From the NCBI RefSeq assembly GCF_019711515.1, contig NZ_JAIGNO010000006.1, positions 1-64,000 of the forward strand: a DNA stretch of 64,000 bases, written 5' to 3'. Below, one piece after another: positions 15,233-23,717 of this stretch (within the stretch, counting starts at the first letter, position 1; each line of letters begins with the position of its first letter). This DNA comes from Qipengyuania qiaonensis (GTDB lineage: Bacteria; Pseudomonadota; Alphaproteobacteria; Sphingomonadales; Sphingomonadaceae). The notes beneath the pieces were generated by a model. That model made no database searches. It saw nothing but the letters and a program-made list of their open reading frames with translations, and was not told the DNA's origin. Made by a program: the position numbers and the translations under genes.

Positions 15233-15725
15233 CTAGATCATCGACCATGATTGACCACACGGGGGGCTGGCTGCTAGCTGGCCCTCGCTTTGCGTTAAAG
15301 GCAGAGCGGTTTCTGGCACCATCGCCAGCGGAGCGGCCCCGTAGCGCCGCAGACGGGTAGCCCACAGGGCACCCCGAGGCAGAGCGGCAGGACTGCTCGC
15401 CCACATCTCCCCCGCTCTTTCCCATTGTGAACCGTCTATCATCTTGCTCCGCTTCCGGCGTGGGCGAGATGGAAATTGAATTGATACCGTCATAACTAAG
15501 CAGCCGGTTTCTTAGGTTTCCGGTTGCCGTCCCGCCTCGGCTTTCCTTTCAGGTTGTCCTTGTCGAGCGTCCGCATGTGGTAGTGCGGCGTGGGATACTT
15601 GCCGCCCCTCCTGTGCGCCTAATGTCGTCGCCGGGAGGGGCTGCCCTTTGGACAACCGCCGTGCCCCGCGAGCAAGCGGGACGACTACCTTGTTATTTGT
15701 AAATTGAAACACAAAGGAGACCACA
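15217..15725. other. 509-bp intergenic stretch before the phage-like gene run
   Basis: I see no gene here that I can support. Open frames exist on the minus strand (for example 15233-15493) but lack family resemblance and ribosome sites. Near the right end, a CCCGC / GCGGG stem (about 15665-15682) and an A/T-rich patch with TTGTTA precede AAAGGAGA and the GTG start at 15726. This is the likely promoter region for the following run of plus-strand genes. Confidence 0.5.
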
Positions 15726-16001
15726 GTGTCCCAACCGGATTACGCTGCCGACAGGCACGCTTTGGCCGTCATTACCGACCGCCTAAGCGATCCTAGGGTA
15801 GCCGATTTCTTTGCCCATAATGCCCACCGCAAGGCAGCCACCCGCGCCCTGCTTGATCTTCTCGGTGTGCCGCTGCCCTCATGGGCACAGCGCAACGCTG
15901 GTGGCCGTGCCGCTGTTACCAAAGCAGCCATGACACGCTTCCGCCAGGACAACCCAGATTTGAACCTGCCGCGTGGCTATGTTCCCCCGAAAGAACGCTA
16001 G
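15726..16001 (+). CDS. Hypothetical protein of island 1
   Basis: A 91-residue basic protein with GTG start and a strong ribosome site (AAAGGAG). Residues 26-60 (F-F-A-H-N-A-H-R-K-A-A-T-R-A-L-L-D-L-L-G-V-P-L-P-S-W-A) weakly match the product of 16959-17249, which has a similar R-x-x-L-L ... V-P-P-W-A segment. Both could be small DNA-binding or structural accessory proteins. No named family is recognised. It is first in the plus-strand run that ends with the giant gene. Confidence 0.65.
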   Translation: MSQPDYAADRHALAVITDRLSDPRVADFFAHNAHRKAATRALLDLLGVPLPSWAQRNAGGRAAVTKAAMTRFRQDNPDLNLPRGYVPPKER

Positions 16002-16028
16002 CCCCCGGCCTTTAATCCCAAGGGGACC

Positions 16029-16946
16029 ATGACCTTAAGCCCCGCACTGGTGCCGCAAGGCATCAGCCACTCACCAGACCTGTCGGCCATGCCGAAAGCT
16101 GACAGGATAAAACACCATATCCGGCAACTACGCACCATCGCGCTGCATCAAGGGATTGATGGGGTGAAAGCCTACAAGGCCGAAAACCCGGAAGCGGCGT
16201 CTCTCCGCATTCAGTCCTCGCCAACCATTTATGATCCCAAGCCACCGGGCTACCCCGATGCACTGGCATCGCTGGTCGCAGGATGGTTTGCCAGCGATAC
16301 TGCCCTTCGGTCCACCAACCGCGACGACGTGGCGCGGCTGAACACCCGCCTTGGCACTGATCGCTTCGACCCAGACAGGCACTTTAGCAAGCCGCTGTCG
16401 AAATCGGTACTCAATCGTATTGAGGCAGTTTTCGTGGCCAATGGTGTGCAGTTTGATCGAGCCGCCTGCTCAACCATGGGCAAGGTTCGTCGGGCCGCCA
16501 TGCAAGCCAAATCAGGCGGCCAAGCTACCGCGACCCCGCAGGCGATTAGTCGGCAGGGGGCAACCGTAACAATCGGGCAAGCCTCATTCCCGGTTGAGCA
16601 CCATGGCGGCCATTACTGCATACGTGTGGCTGTAGCTGGCAAGCGAGTTCGGGTGCGCTTGGACGCATTGGCCGAAGTGATTTCTTTGGCTGGCTTTCAA
16701 AGCGGTGCTGGGGTCCCTGATACTCCTATACGAAGTATAGTTGGGGACTCGGCCCAAAACGGATTGGCCGATACAATTCCCCCGGGAACTCGGCCCAAAA
16801 CTGAAAAGCCCCCAAGACAGTCCCCCGAGGACTTGGCCCAAGACGAGCCGCCGCTCTCCCTATCGGATCGCATCCGTCGCCTACCGAGGGCAAACCCGCG
16901 CGGGCCTGCCATCCCTGATGGCCAAGACCCGCTCGCCCTAATTTAA
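16029..16946 (+). CDS. Hypothetical protein of island 1, 305 residues
   Basis: A 305-residue soluble protein. The N-terminal 150 residues are helical (L-R-T-I-A-L-H-Q-G-I-D-G-V-K-A-Y, then A-S-L-V-A-G-W-F-A-S). A short strand-rich unit follows (about 180-225; A-T-V-T-I-G-Q-A-S-F-P-V and H-Y-C-I-R-V-A-V-A-G-K-R-V-R-V). The proline-rich tail is probably disordered. AGGGGACC precedes the ATG. I recognise no family. In the middle of a virion-like gene run it might be a replication, regulatory or structural protein. Confidence 0.65.
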   Translation: MTLSPALVPQGISHSPDLSAMPKADRIKHHIRQLRTIALHQGIDGVKAYKAENPEAASLRIQSSPTIYDPKPPGYPDALASLVAGWFASDTALRSTNRDDVARLNTRLGTDRFDPDRHFSKPLSKSVLNRIEAVFVANGVQFDRAACSTMGKVRRAAMQAKSGGQATATPQAISRQGATVTIGQASFPVEHHGGHYCIRVAVAGKRVRVRLDALAEVISLAGFQSGAGVPDTPIRSIVGDSAQNGLADTIPPGTRPKTEKPPRQSPEDLAQDEPPLSLSDRIRRLPRANPRGPAIPDGQDPLALI

Positions 16947-16958
16947 GACAAGGACAAC

Positions 16959-17249
16959 ATGACATACCTACCAAGCTCGCCGGAAATCGGCGGGCCGAAA
17001 CTCGCTGCCTATCTGGCAGACCCGCGCAGACGCTCGGTGTTCGACAATATCCGATCCCGGCTAGGCCCGGTCGGCAGGGTTGATGACCTCGCGCGCCACT
17101 ACATCGTAAGCGACGACTACCGGCAACGGGTTTTCCGGCAAATCCTCCTGGCCTGCTGCTGCCGCGTTCCCCCTTGGGCACGAATGACAGACGAAGCCGC
17201 CGAGTTGAACCGGGCATTCGTGGAAGCATACGAGGCCGACCGTGCTTGA
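16959..17249 (+). CDS. Hypothetical protein of island 1
   Basis: A 96-residue protein with the shared GACAAGGAC leader at 16947. It is rich in Arg, with L-L-A-C-C-C-R-V-P-P-W-A-R near the C-terminus. Weak similarity to the 15726-16001 product suggests a diverged paralogue. The last 8 bases overlap the GTG start of the next gene, so the two are translationally coupled. Function unknown. Confidence 0.65.
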   Translation: MTYLPSSPEIGGPKLAAYLADPRRRSVFDNIRSRLGPVGRVDDLARHYIVSDDYRQRVFRQILLACCCRVPPWARMTDEAAELNRAFVEAYEADRA

Positions 17250-17673
17250 GGTTCCGCCAATGCCCGCTGGCCCCATGGAAACCATAGAGCGATCGATCAC
17301 GCCACAGCTCGCGATGGCCATGGCCGAACTGGAGAAAAAGGCCCGTGCGCCCAAGCGTGTCCGCAAGGCCCCTGCCAGAAAGCGCAACAGGGCTGCCCCG
17401 GCTGCACCGCCACCGCCGATGTATGACCAGCATGTAAAGCTGGCCAAGCTCCTCATGAGCTATCAGCAGATGATGGTGAGGCTTGGCCATGATGCCGTGC
17501 GGCTCTCATTCTTCGCACAGCCGGGGAACCCGCCGATCAAAGAGGTTTGCTCGTGCGACCGCTGCCACCCGCCTGCCAGACCGCCGTACCGGCCCGCCCC
17601 ATGGGACCCCAGTACGCCGCAAGCGACAAGCATGGGAGAGGGGTACAGCAAGCCCGGTATCCGCAGGGCGTGA
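17242..17673 (+). CDS. Hypothetical protein with basic linker and CxCxxCH motif
   Basis: A 143-residue protein starting at GTG 17242 (an ATG at 17260 is possible). After a helix (about 15-33) comes a Lys/Arg/Ala/Pro linker (K-R-V-R-K-A-P-A-R-K-R-N-R) resembling a DNA- or RNA-binding tail, then a helical core (about 60-90) and the motif V-C-S-C-D-R-C-H-P-P. The Cys and His cluster could bind zinc. Codons overlap the upstream gene. The family is not recognised. Confidence 0.6.
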   Translation: MLEVPPMPAGPMETIERSITPQLAMAMAELEKKARAPKRVRKAPARKRNRAAPAAPPPPMYDQHVKLAKLLMSYQQMMVRLGHDAVRLSFFAQPGNPPIKEVCSCDRCHPPARPPYRPAPWDPSTPQATSMGEGYSKPGIRRA

Positions 17674-17739
17674 CCTCTGCACTCTACGACCTGAAATCTA
17701 TGCGCCGACCCGCGCACAACCCCGACAAGGACCACAACA

Positions 17740-18249
17740 ATGACTAATGAAATGAACAACCTCTTGAAGCAGCTCCAAGCTGCACAAACCGATGCAACCC
17801 TATTCGAACGCTTACAGGCCGCCCCCGCACTCGCGGCTAGGCTCGCAGTTGAATATGACCAGTTGGCCGAAGCTACAGAAAGGGAAGAAAACGAGCGCCG
17901 TGTGGCAGAAGTAGAGGCGGAATATGCCAAGATTTGCAACCTCGCAGTGAGCGTCCGCAGCGGTAACTCAATGGGCGATCCCGGCCTTTTGGGTCGCGGC
18001 TACGACATCACTTGGACAACCCCCGGATACGACAGTCAAGGCGAACCCGAACCCCGCAACATGAGGTGCGATGCATTCATCACGCTTTATGAACAGCACC
18101 CCTATGTCTTCGATTATCTGCGGTATGAAGCACCCCATCTGATCCCTGCCGACATCATGGCGTTGGCACCGGGCAACCCCTCTGCTGCTTTCAACGAATA
18201 TTTCATCAGCCGGAAGCGCGGTTACTGCCGTGGGCCGGTGGCAGCATGA
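17740..18249 (+). CDS. Hypothetical protein of island 1, 169 residues
   Basis: A 169-residue protein with an N-terminal coiled-coil-like half (about 1-70; Y-D-Q-L-A-E-A-T-E-R-E-E-N-E-R-R-V) and a mixed C-terminal half with F-I-T-L-Y-E-Q-H-P-Y-V-F-D-Y-L. The GACAAGGAC leader is at 17724. Its stop overlaps the next start (ATGA). Its place two genes before the transglycosylase protein is like that of the smaller internal virion proteins in podoviruses, but no sequence similarity is visible. Confidence 0.65.
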   Translation: MTNEMNNLLKQLQAAQTDATLFERLQAAPALAARLAVEYDQLAEATEREENERRVAEVEAEYAKICNLAVSVRSGNSMGDPGLLGRGYDITWTTPGYDSQGEPEPRNMRCDAFITLYEQHPYVFDYLRYEAPHLIPADIMALAPGNPSAAFNEYFISRKRGYCRGPVAA

Positions 18250-18761
18250 ACTGCCGCGACCGCGCCAAAGTGAAGGCTGCCCTGGCTGAACTGCGACAGC
18301 TTGGCCATGATCCCTCGCAGGTGACAAATATCGCTGGGGCGATGATCCGTAATGGCACCCCCGCCCGAAAGGCTTACGAGACGGCGTTCAATAAGCTGGT
18401 CGAGCGCCAGCCTTCGCTTCATGCCACCATGCAGCGGATTGGCCAATTCTTCGAAGCCGCCGACCTCTCAATGGTCGCCAGATCAAATGTGGCCTTAGAC
18501 AAGTATATTGCGACCGGGGACACTGCCGCGCTCAAGCCTGTTGCCGAGATGGCTGTCCAGCATTTGCAGACAATGGCAGTCAAGACTGGAGACGCTGGCT
18601 TCGCCGATGGGCTGCCGGACATGCCTGCCCCTACCGAGAGCAAAGGCCGAACCCAGATTGATCGGCCAAGCCGCCCCGGATGGGGTGAGATAGGGTTCCA
18701 ACCGGGAGCGAACACACGACCGGCTGCGGAGGCCCCCGCACAATCCAATCAAGCCGAATAG
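18246..18761 (+). CDS. Hypothetical protein of island 1, 171 residues
   Basis: A 171-residue protein, helical over residues 1-120 (A-K-V-K-A-A-L-A-E-L-R-Q-L-G-H-D, then F-N-K-L-V-E-R-Q-P-S-L-H) with a disordered proline-rich tail. It starts at ATGA shared with the stop of the previous gene. It lies 50 bp before the large transglycosylase gene and could be its partner in a virion or ejection complex, which is inference from position. Confidence 0.65.
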   Translation: MNCRDRAKVKAALAELRQLGHDPSQVTNIAGAMIRNGTPARKAYETAFNKLVERQPSLHATMQRIGQFFEAADLSMVARSNVALDKYIATGDTAALKPVAEMAVQHLQTMAVKTGDAGFADGLPDMPAPTESKGRTQIDRPSRPGWGEIGFQPGANTRPAAEAPAQSNQAE

Positions 18762-18811
18762 CAATATGGGGCCGGGGTAACTCCCGGCCCTCCTCATAAG
18801 ACAAGGACCCT

Positions 18812-21800
18812 ATGAGCAAGAATAACCGGGGACACTCTTTCCGAGACCCCATGTACGACGCCGTGGAAGCCAAGCTGGAAAAGGAGCTGGGCCTGCCATC
18901 AGGCGGTATCGCAGCTATCCGTACCCATGGCGAACGATCCAATGCGGATCAGGTATCGCCCGTTGGTGCCCGCACGGTCTATCAGATCATGCCGAACACC
19001 CGCCGCCTATTCCTAAACAAGTACGGCGTGGACGCCTACAAGTCTCCCGAGGACGCTGCCCGTGTGGCCGCACTGCACCTCAAGGAGAGCATGGACCGAA
19101 ACGGCGGTGACTGGGCCGCAGCCGTGGGTGAATACCACGGTGGCCCAGATCGCCGTAAGTGGGGTAGGGTCAACAGCGCATACCGCAACCGGGTACTTGG
19201 TGGCAACGCCATGTCATCCGAAGGCGGAGCTGCCCCTACAGCCGCAATCGCGCCGCGTGTCCCTACGGTTGCCGAGATGCTTGGCAGCACTCCCGAGGAC
19301 CTATTCGCCGATACGGAGGATAGCCTTCGGGAAGCCAAGCGAGCACCCCGTCCGAAGCTCCCTTCTGTCAGTGACCTCGTAACGGCGCAGCTCGCCGAGG
19401 GTATGCAGGGCACTACCGTGGACCTCACCCCGAACACCACCGATCAGCAGACCGGCGAACGGCTTGAAGCCGAGCAGGCGAAGCTAGACAGCTACGGTCA
19501 CTGGGATCGCTTCAAGGCCGGGTTCATGGAGAACACGATCCTTGGCGAAGTAATTGACAGCCTCGACCGCGAGACCTTTGACGACGACCCCGAGTTCAAC
19601 CAGTTCTATCTCAAGAACTGGCAGCAGATCGAAGGCTTCGCCCAGAGCGCCAGCGAAGTGTCGCAGATCAGAGAAGCCAAGAGCGCCGACCATCTCGCCC
19701 AGATACAGAGGGAAATCGAGCAGACCCGCGAGCGTGAGCAGATCATCTCCGCGGCCTCCTCGCCGACTCTGTTGGCTATCGGGACGGGTATACTTGATCC
19801 CGGTGGCTGGGCCGCAGGCCTCGGCGTCGGTAAGGCCGCGCAGCTCGCAGGCGTCGGCTCCCGTGCCCTTGTGGCAAGCGGCCGACCTGTAGCGTCGATG
19901 GCCTCCGGTGCCCTTGAGGGTGCCGTGGGTAACGTCGCCGTGACCGCAGGCATGGACGCCGCTGGCAGCCACATGACCGGGGAGGACTACGCGCTCTCAG
20001 GCCTCTCTGGCTTGTTCATCGGCTTCGGCCTTACAGGGGCAACCAACCGGCTCGCCCGCAACGACATCGCCCAGCAGCAAGTCGATCAGGCTATCAAGGC
20101 CCGCAAGCAATACCGGGACGCCGCCGAGGCGTCAGTCAGGGAGCAGCTCGGTGATACCGCGTCCCCGGAGACCGTGCAGGAAGCCGTCACGGCAAAGATC
20201 AGGACGGACTACATGGAAGTCCTCGACTACGCCCTGGCAGACGTTCCCGAGCATCAGAGGATCATGCTGGCTGACGAGCTGCTTATGGAGCGTCCCGACA
20301 TCGCGGAGCAGGTAAAAGCCGCAGGCGATACCGAAGGTGTCTCCAATGCGGTCGAGCGTCTCATGGTCGAGGAGACTGTGGCCAGATCGCAGCGCATTGC
20401 AGATGCAAACCCGGTTGACCGCGAGAGTCTCAAGACGATCCTCGCCAAGGTCGGGCAGGAAGCAACCAGCACACGCCTGCTGTTATCCGAAAGCCCCGTT
20501 GCTCGTGCCGTGGCAATCTCCCTGCTGGAGAACCCGCAAGGCGCAGCCGGTCGCCATCGCTCCGCAGCTCTCACCGCCTTCATGCGTGAGCGGGTGTACA
20601 ACGAGCAGTTCTCCGGGTTCGACAATCTGCATACCCAGTTCCGCCGCCGCAACGGTATCGGAGCCGTCAAGGACTTCTGGGATGGCCGCAGCCGCAATGA
20701 GTTCAACCGCCGCGTCTTTCAGGAAATCGAGCGCCGTGGGGGTAGCCCCAAGGGCACCCGGTTCGATGAGAACCCCTACGTGGTGGAAGCGGCCGACGCC
20801 TTCGAGGCCGGTATGGAAAAGATGCGCCTCGAACAGCAGAAGGCCGGGACCATCGGTAATGCCCGTCTGGGCGACAACAGCGTAGGCTATGTCCCCCACA
20901 GACTTGACCCCCGTAAGGTTGCATCGCTCAACGCGAAGCAGATGCAGAGTGTCCGCAACGTGCTCTCTGCACAGTTCCAGCGGATCGAGGGCTTCAACGC
21001 AACATTCTCCGACCAGCTCGCCGTAAGGTATCTGGAGCGGGGGATCGACGCAGCCAACGGCATGTATCAGGTGCCTTTCAACCTCCACTCTCCCGAGGCC
21101 GGTCAGATTGTCCGGGATGCGTTGCAGGCGATGGATATGGACCCCGGCGAAATCCAGAAGATCATGGGCCAATTCTCCCGTGGCGGTGCGGGTCACACCA
21201 AAAGCCGCTTGAAGCTGGACCTCATGGAGGACATCGGCGACGGCAAGCAGCTCATGGACCTGTTCGTCACAGACATCCCCTCGCTGTACCGCAGCTATGC
21301 ACGTCGGGTCGCCGGGGAAGTCTCGCTGGCGCAGTACGGCGTCATGGGCAAGAAGGGTCTCGACATCCTCAAGAAGGCAATGCTCGCCAGCGGCGCTACT
21401 ACGCAAGAGGTCAAGGCGTTCGACCAGATCGCCGCCGAGTTCCTCAACACCCCGTTCGGTGAGGCCAACTGGCGCAACATGGACAATCTCCGCCTCGCCA
21501 CCAGTGCTTCCCGCCTGGGCGGCATGGCCTTCACCCAGCTTGCCGAGTTCGGTAACGCCATCCCTTCCCTTGGGGTATCCGCCGCGCTTCGCAGCGTCGG
21601 CAACCTACCTCGTATGATGAAGGAAGTCCGGGAAATCGCAGCCGGACACGGTACCCCCAACGAGGTTCTCAAGAGCCTCGATCAGATGGGCGGCGGCGTC
21701 GGCATGGACGACTACTGGATGACCCGGATGTTCGACGTGAGGGACAACGAGGTTGAGCTGTACAACGGCTCGGACCTCGGGCTTATGACCCGCGCAGTGC

Positions 21801-22696
21801 GGGCCGGTGCCCACGCCAACATGGTGATGTCGGGACACCGCAACATCCTCGCTGCACAGACCCGCCTCATGTCCGAGGAAGTCCTACGCAAGGCGGTCCG
21901 CTTCGCCAAGTCCGGCGAGGCAGATACCGTCTTGGACGATATGGGGATCAGTGCCGCTCTGCGGGGCAAGCTCCAGAAGGACATGGATCGCATCGCTACC
22001 TTCGACGACAAGGGCAACCTTACGGGTCTCGACCTGTTCAAGGGCAACGCCTTGAAGCCGGAGTATGTCAACGAGCTGGTGCAGGCCGTGGAACGCGGAG
22101 CTGCCCAGATCATCCAAAGGACATTCACCGGGGAAACCGGGCACTGGGCACATGACGGCTTCCTCAAGCTGCTGCTCCAGTTCCGTACCTTCTCGGTCAC
22201 GTCAGTGGAGAAGCAGTGGGGCCGCAACATGCGCAACCACGGCGCAGTCAAGTCCTTCGCCTATCTGATGGCCGCCATGTCGTTCGCCCTCCCGATCCAC
22301 CTTGGCCGTATGCAGCTCAAAATGATGGGCATGTCGGACAGCAAGCGAGGGGATTACTGGGAGAAGAACGGCAGCCCATTGGCGCTCACCCGCGCCACGA
22401 TGAACTACGCTTCATCGGCAGGTTTGGCGGGAGACATTATGGACTTGGGGGTAGGCACAGCTACCGGCTGGATTGAGCCGCTCGACGACGCGCTCGGCAA
22501 TACCTACGGGCACCGTGCGGGTGGCGACACGCGATTATTTGGGGGCGTGGCGGCTCCCGGCGCAGGACTGGCGCAGGACATCTACAGCGGCACATTCGGG
22601 GGCGATCCCGATAAGCTGCTCCGCGTCCTGCCCGGAAGCAACCTCCCCTATGTAGCCCCGTTCGTTGCGGCTCTTGCCGACCTTGGGGACGAGTAG
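18812..22696 (+). CDS. Large transglycosylase-bearing protein, podovirus internal virion (ejection) type
   Basis: A 1294-residue protein, close to the 1318 of T7 gp16. The N-terminus (about 28-125) is a soluble lytic transglycosylase fold: candidate catalytic Glu41 in THGERSNADQ, then VSPVGARTVYQIMP, and an EYHGGPDRRKWG segment. The middle holds charged helices and a Gly/Ala-rich hydrophobic stretch (about 325-410) that may insert in membranes. The C-terminus (about 1100-1290) shows L-L-L-Q-F-R-T-F-S-V-T-S-V-E-K-Q-W-G, as I recall from podoviral internal virion proteins. In phages such proteins leave the capsid, cut peptidoglycan and form a conduit for DNA. Here it stands without capsid or tail genes. 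No frameshift or stop interrupts it, suggesting selection. Confidence 0.85.
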   Translation: MSKNNRGHSFRDPMYDAVEAKLEKELGLPSGGIAAIRTHGERSNADQVSPVGARTVYQIMPNTRRLFLNKYGVDAYKSPEDAARVAALHLKESMDRNGGDWAAAVGEYHGGPDRRKWGRVNSAYRNRVLGGNAMSSEGGAAPTAAIAPRVPTVAEMLGSTPEDLFADTEDSLREAKRAPRPKLPSVSDLVTAQLAEGMQGTTVDLTPNTTDQQTGERLEAEQAKLDSYGHWDRFKAGFMENTILGEVIDSLDRETFDDDPEFNQFYLKNWQQIEGFAQSASEVSQIREAKSADHLAQIQREIEQTREREQIISAASSPTLLAIGTGILDPGGWAAGLGVGKAAQLAGVGSRALVASGRPVASMASGALEGAVGNVAVTAGMDAAGSHMTGEDYALSGLSGLFIGFGLTGATNRLARNDIAQQQVDQAIKARKQYRDAAEASVREQLGDTASPETVQEAVTAKIRTDYMEVLDYALADVPEHQRIMLADELLMERPDIAEQVKAAGDTEGVSNAVERLMVEETVARSQRIADANPVDRESLKTILAKVGQEATSTRLLLSESPVARAVAISLLENPQGAAGRHRSAALTAFMRERVYNEQFSGFDNLHTQFRRRNGIGAVKDFWDGRSRNEFNRRVFQEIERRGGSPKGTRFDENPYVVEAADAFEAGMEKMRLEQQKAGTIGNARLGDNSVGYVPHRLDPRKVASLNAKQMQSVRNVLSAQFQRIEGFNATFSDQLAVRYLERGIDAANGMYQVPFNLHSPEAGQIVRDALQAMDMDPGEIQKIMGQFSRGGAGHTKSRLKLDLMEDIGDGKQLMDLFVTDIPSLYRSYARRVAGEVSLAQYGVMGKKGLDILKKAMLASGATTQEVKAFDQIAAEFLNTPFGEANWRNMDNLRLATSASRLGGMAFTQLAEFGNAIPSLGVSAALRSVGNLPRMMKEVREIAAGHGTPNEVLKSLDQMGGGVGMDDYWMTRMFDVRDNEVELYNGSDLGLMTRAVRAGAHANMVMSGHRNILAAQTRLMSEEVLRKAVRFAKSGEADTVLDDMGISAALRGKLQKDMDRIATFDDKGNLTGLDLFKGNALKPEYVNELVQAVERGAAQIIQRTFTGETGHWAHDGFLKLLLQFRTFSVTSVEKQWGRNMRNHGAVKSFAYLMAAMSFALPIHLGRMQLKMMGMSDSKRGDYWEKNGSPLALTRATMNYASSAGLAGDIMDLGVGTATGWIEPLDDALGNTYGHRAGGDTRLFGGVAAPGAGLAQDIYSGTFGGDPDKLLRVLPGSNLPYVAPFVAALADLGDE

Positions 22697-22705
22697 ACTA
22701 CCGAC

Positions 22706-22756
22706 CATAGCCCTCTGGGCGGCCCCTCACGGGATCGCTTGGAGGGCTATTCTTTT
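22706..22756 (+). terminator. Terminator after the large plus-strand gene
   Basis: ATAGCCCTC (22707-22715) pairs with GAGGGCTAT (22742-22750), a 9-bp stem with a 26-nt internal part that can itself fold, followed by TCTTTT. It lies 10 bp after the stop of the giant gene and overlaps the stop of the convergent SRAP gene. Confidence 0.6.
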
Positions 22757-23340
22757 GTCAGGTCCATTAATTGCGATGGGAACGGTTCGGCAAAACCTCC
22801 TGCATCGTCGCCCGCTAGCCAACGGTTGTAATCCTCGGGATGCAGGATAACCGGCATCGCTTTGGGATGGATCGGTGCAACAAGCGGGTTTGGCTCGCAG
22901 GTCAGAAAGGCATAGGCAGGGCCTTCCTCCGTCTCCCGCCAAATGCCCGCAAAGGCAGAAACCTCCGCATCGCTGACCTTGAACCAGCATTCCTCGCGTC
23001 CCGCATTTGGCTTTGGTTCGGCGAACTCGTTGAACGGGACCAGACACCGGTTTGATGGCTCCGCGAGCATCGACCGCCAGAACGGGCTTTTGAGGTTGCG
23101 GACATTGGTAATGCGCTTGGTGACAGTACTGCCGGGGCGCTTCCCTTTCATCTTGAGGGGCACACCCCATTGCATCGTGTCTAGAATGCGCTCTCCGCTA
23201 TGATCCCTTGCAACGATCCCTTGCTTCCGGGACCACACGTCAATTTTGATTTCGCTGAACTCGTCATCCCTATGGGCAGCACCGATGTATTCCGCCCAAG
23301 TGGAAATCGCTTCGGGGTGGTTTTTGTAGTGATTGCACAT
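22747..23340 (-). CDS. SRAP-family (HMCES/YedK-like) DNA-protein crosslink peptidase
   Basis: A 197-residue SOS-response-associated-peptidase domain protein. The catalytic Cys2 is in MCNHY. The abasic-site pocket residues appear as N and R in ITNVRNL, Glu in NEFAEP (FxE) and His in APIHPKAMPVIL. In this family the N-terminal Cys forms a thiazolidine crosslink with abasic sites in single-stranded DNA and so shields them. The key residues are present, although NEFAEP departs from the usual FYEW. It is convergent to the giant gene. On mobile elements it could protect DNA during single-stranded stages. Confidence 0.88.
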   Translation of the reverse strand: MCNHYKNHPEAISTWAEYIGAAHRDDEFSEIKIDVWSRKQGIVARDHSGERILDTMQWGVPLKMKGKRPGSTVTKRITNVRNLKSPFWRSMLAEPSNRCLVPFNEFAEPKPNAGREECWFKVSDAEVSAFAGIWRETEEGPAYAFLTCEPNPLVAPIHPKAMPVILHPEDYNRWLAGDDAGGFAEPFPSQLMDLTKE

Positions 23341-23373
23341 AGGTCCGACTGCTGCGCGCGCTTCGGCGAGCTG

Positions 23374-23679
23374 TCAATCTGCGCGCTTGTAAGGCGAAGT
23401 GTAGGAGATGTTCCGGGTGCAGTCGGCAAGCTCCAGATTGGGATGCGCCTGGGCGAAGGCCAACGCGTCCTTCAACGCGACAAAATGAACTGCAAAAGCA
23501 TTCATTGCGATGGCTTCGGTGCCATGAACGGCGAAGCGGCCTTGGCCTACCTTCTGCTGTAACCATTCGTCCATGTGCGGCGCTACCCGAGCGGTCCCGA
23601 ATGGAGGGATTGTAAATTTCACCCGGATGGGGAACGCCTTTTCATCCGTCTTGCGCTGCGGGGTAGATCGTCGGGCCAC
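23374..23679 (-). CDS. Hypothetical protein of island 1
   Basis: A 101-residue mixed alpha/beta protein with GTG start (M-A-R-R-S-T-P-Q-R-K-T-D-E). The central part reads F-P-I-R-V-K-F-T-I-P-P-F-G and later A-V-H-G-T-E-A-I-A-M-N-A-F-A-V-H-F. No ribosome site is obvious and no family is recognised. It lies 33 bp upstream of the SRAP gene and may share its transcript. Confidence 0.55.
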   Translation of the reverse strand: MARRSTPQRKTDEKAFPIRVKFTIPPFGTARVAPHMDEWLQQKVGQGRFAVHGTEAIAMNAFAVHFVALKDALAFAQAHPNLELADCTRNISYTSPYKRAD

Positions 23680-23717
23680 ATCGAATTGATTGGAACATTA
23701 CAGGAACGATGGCAAGA

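Noticed and set aside
15233..15493. An 86-codon minus-strand frame after intB
   Set aside because: No family resemblance or start signal; kept as intergenic.
20483..21406. A 307-codon minus-strand frame
   Set aside because: Antisense of the giant transglycosylase-bearing gene, whose frame is intact over 1294 codons.
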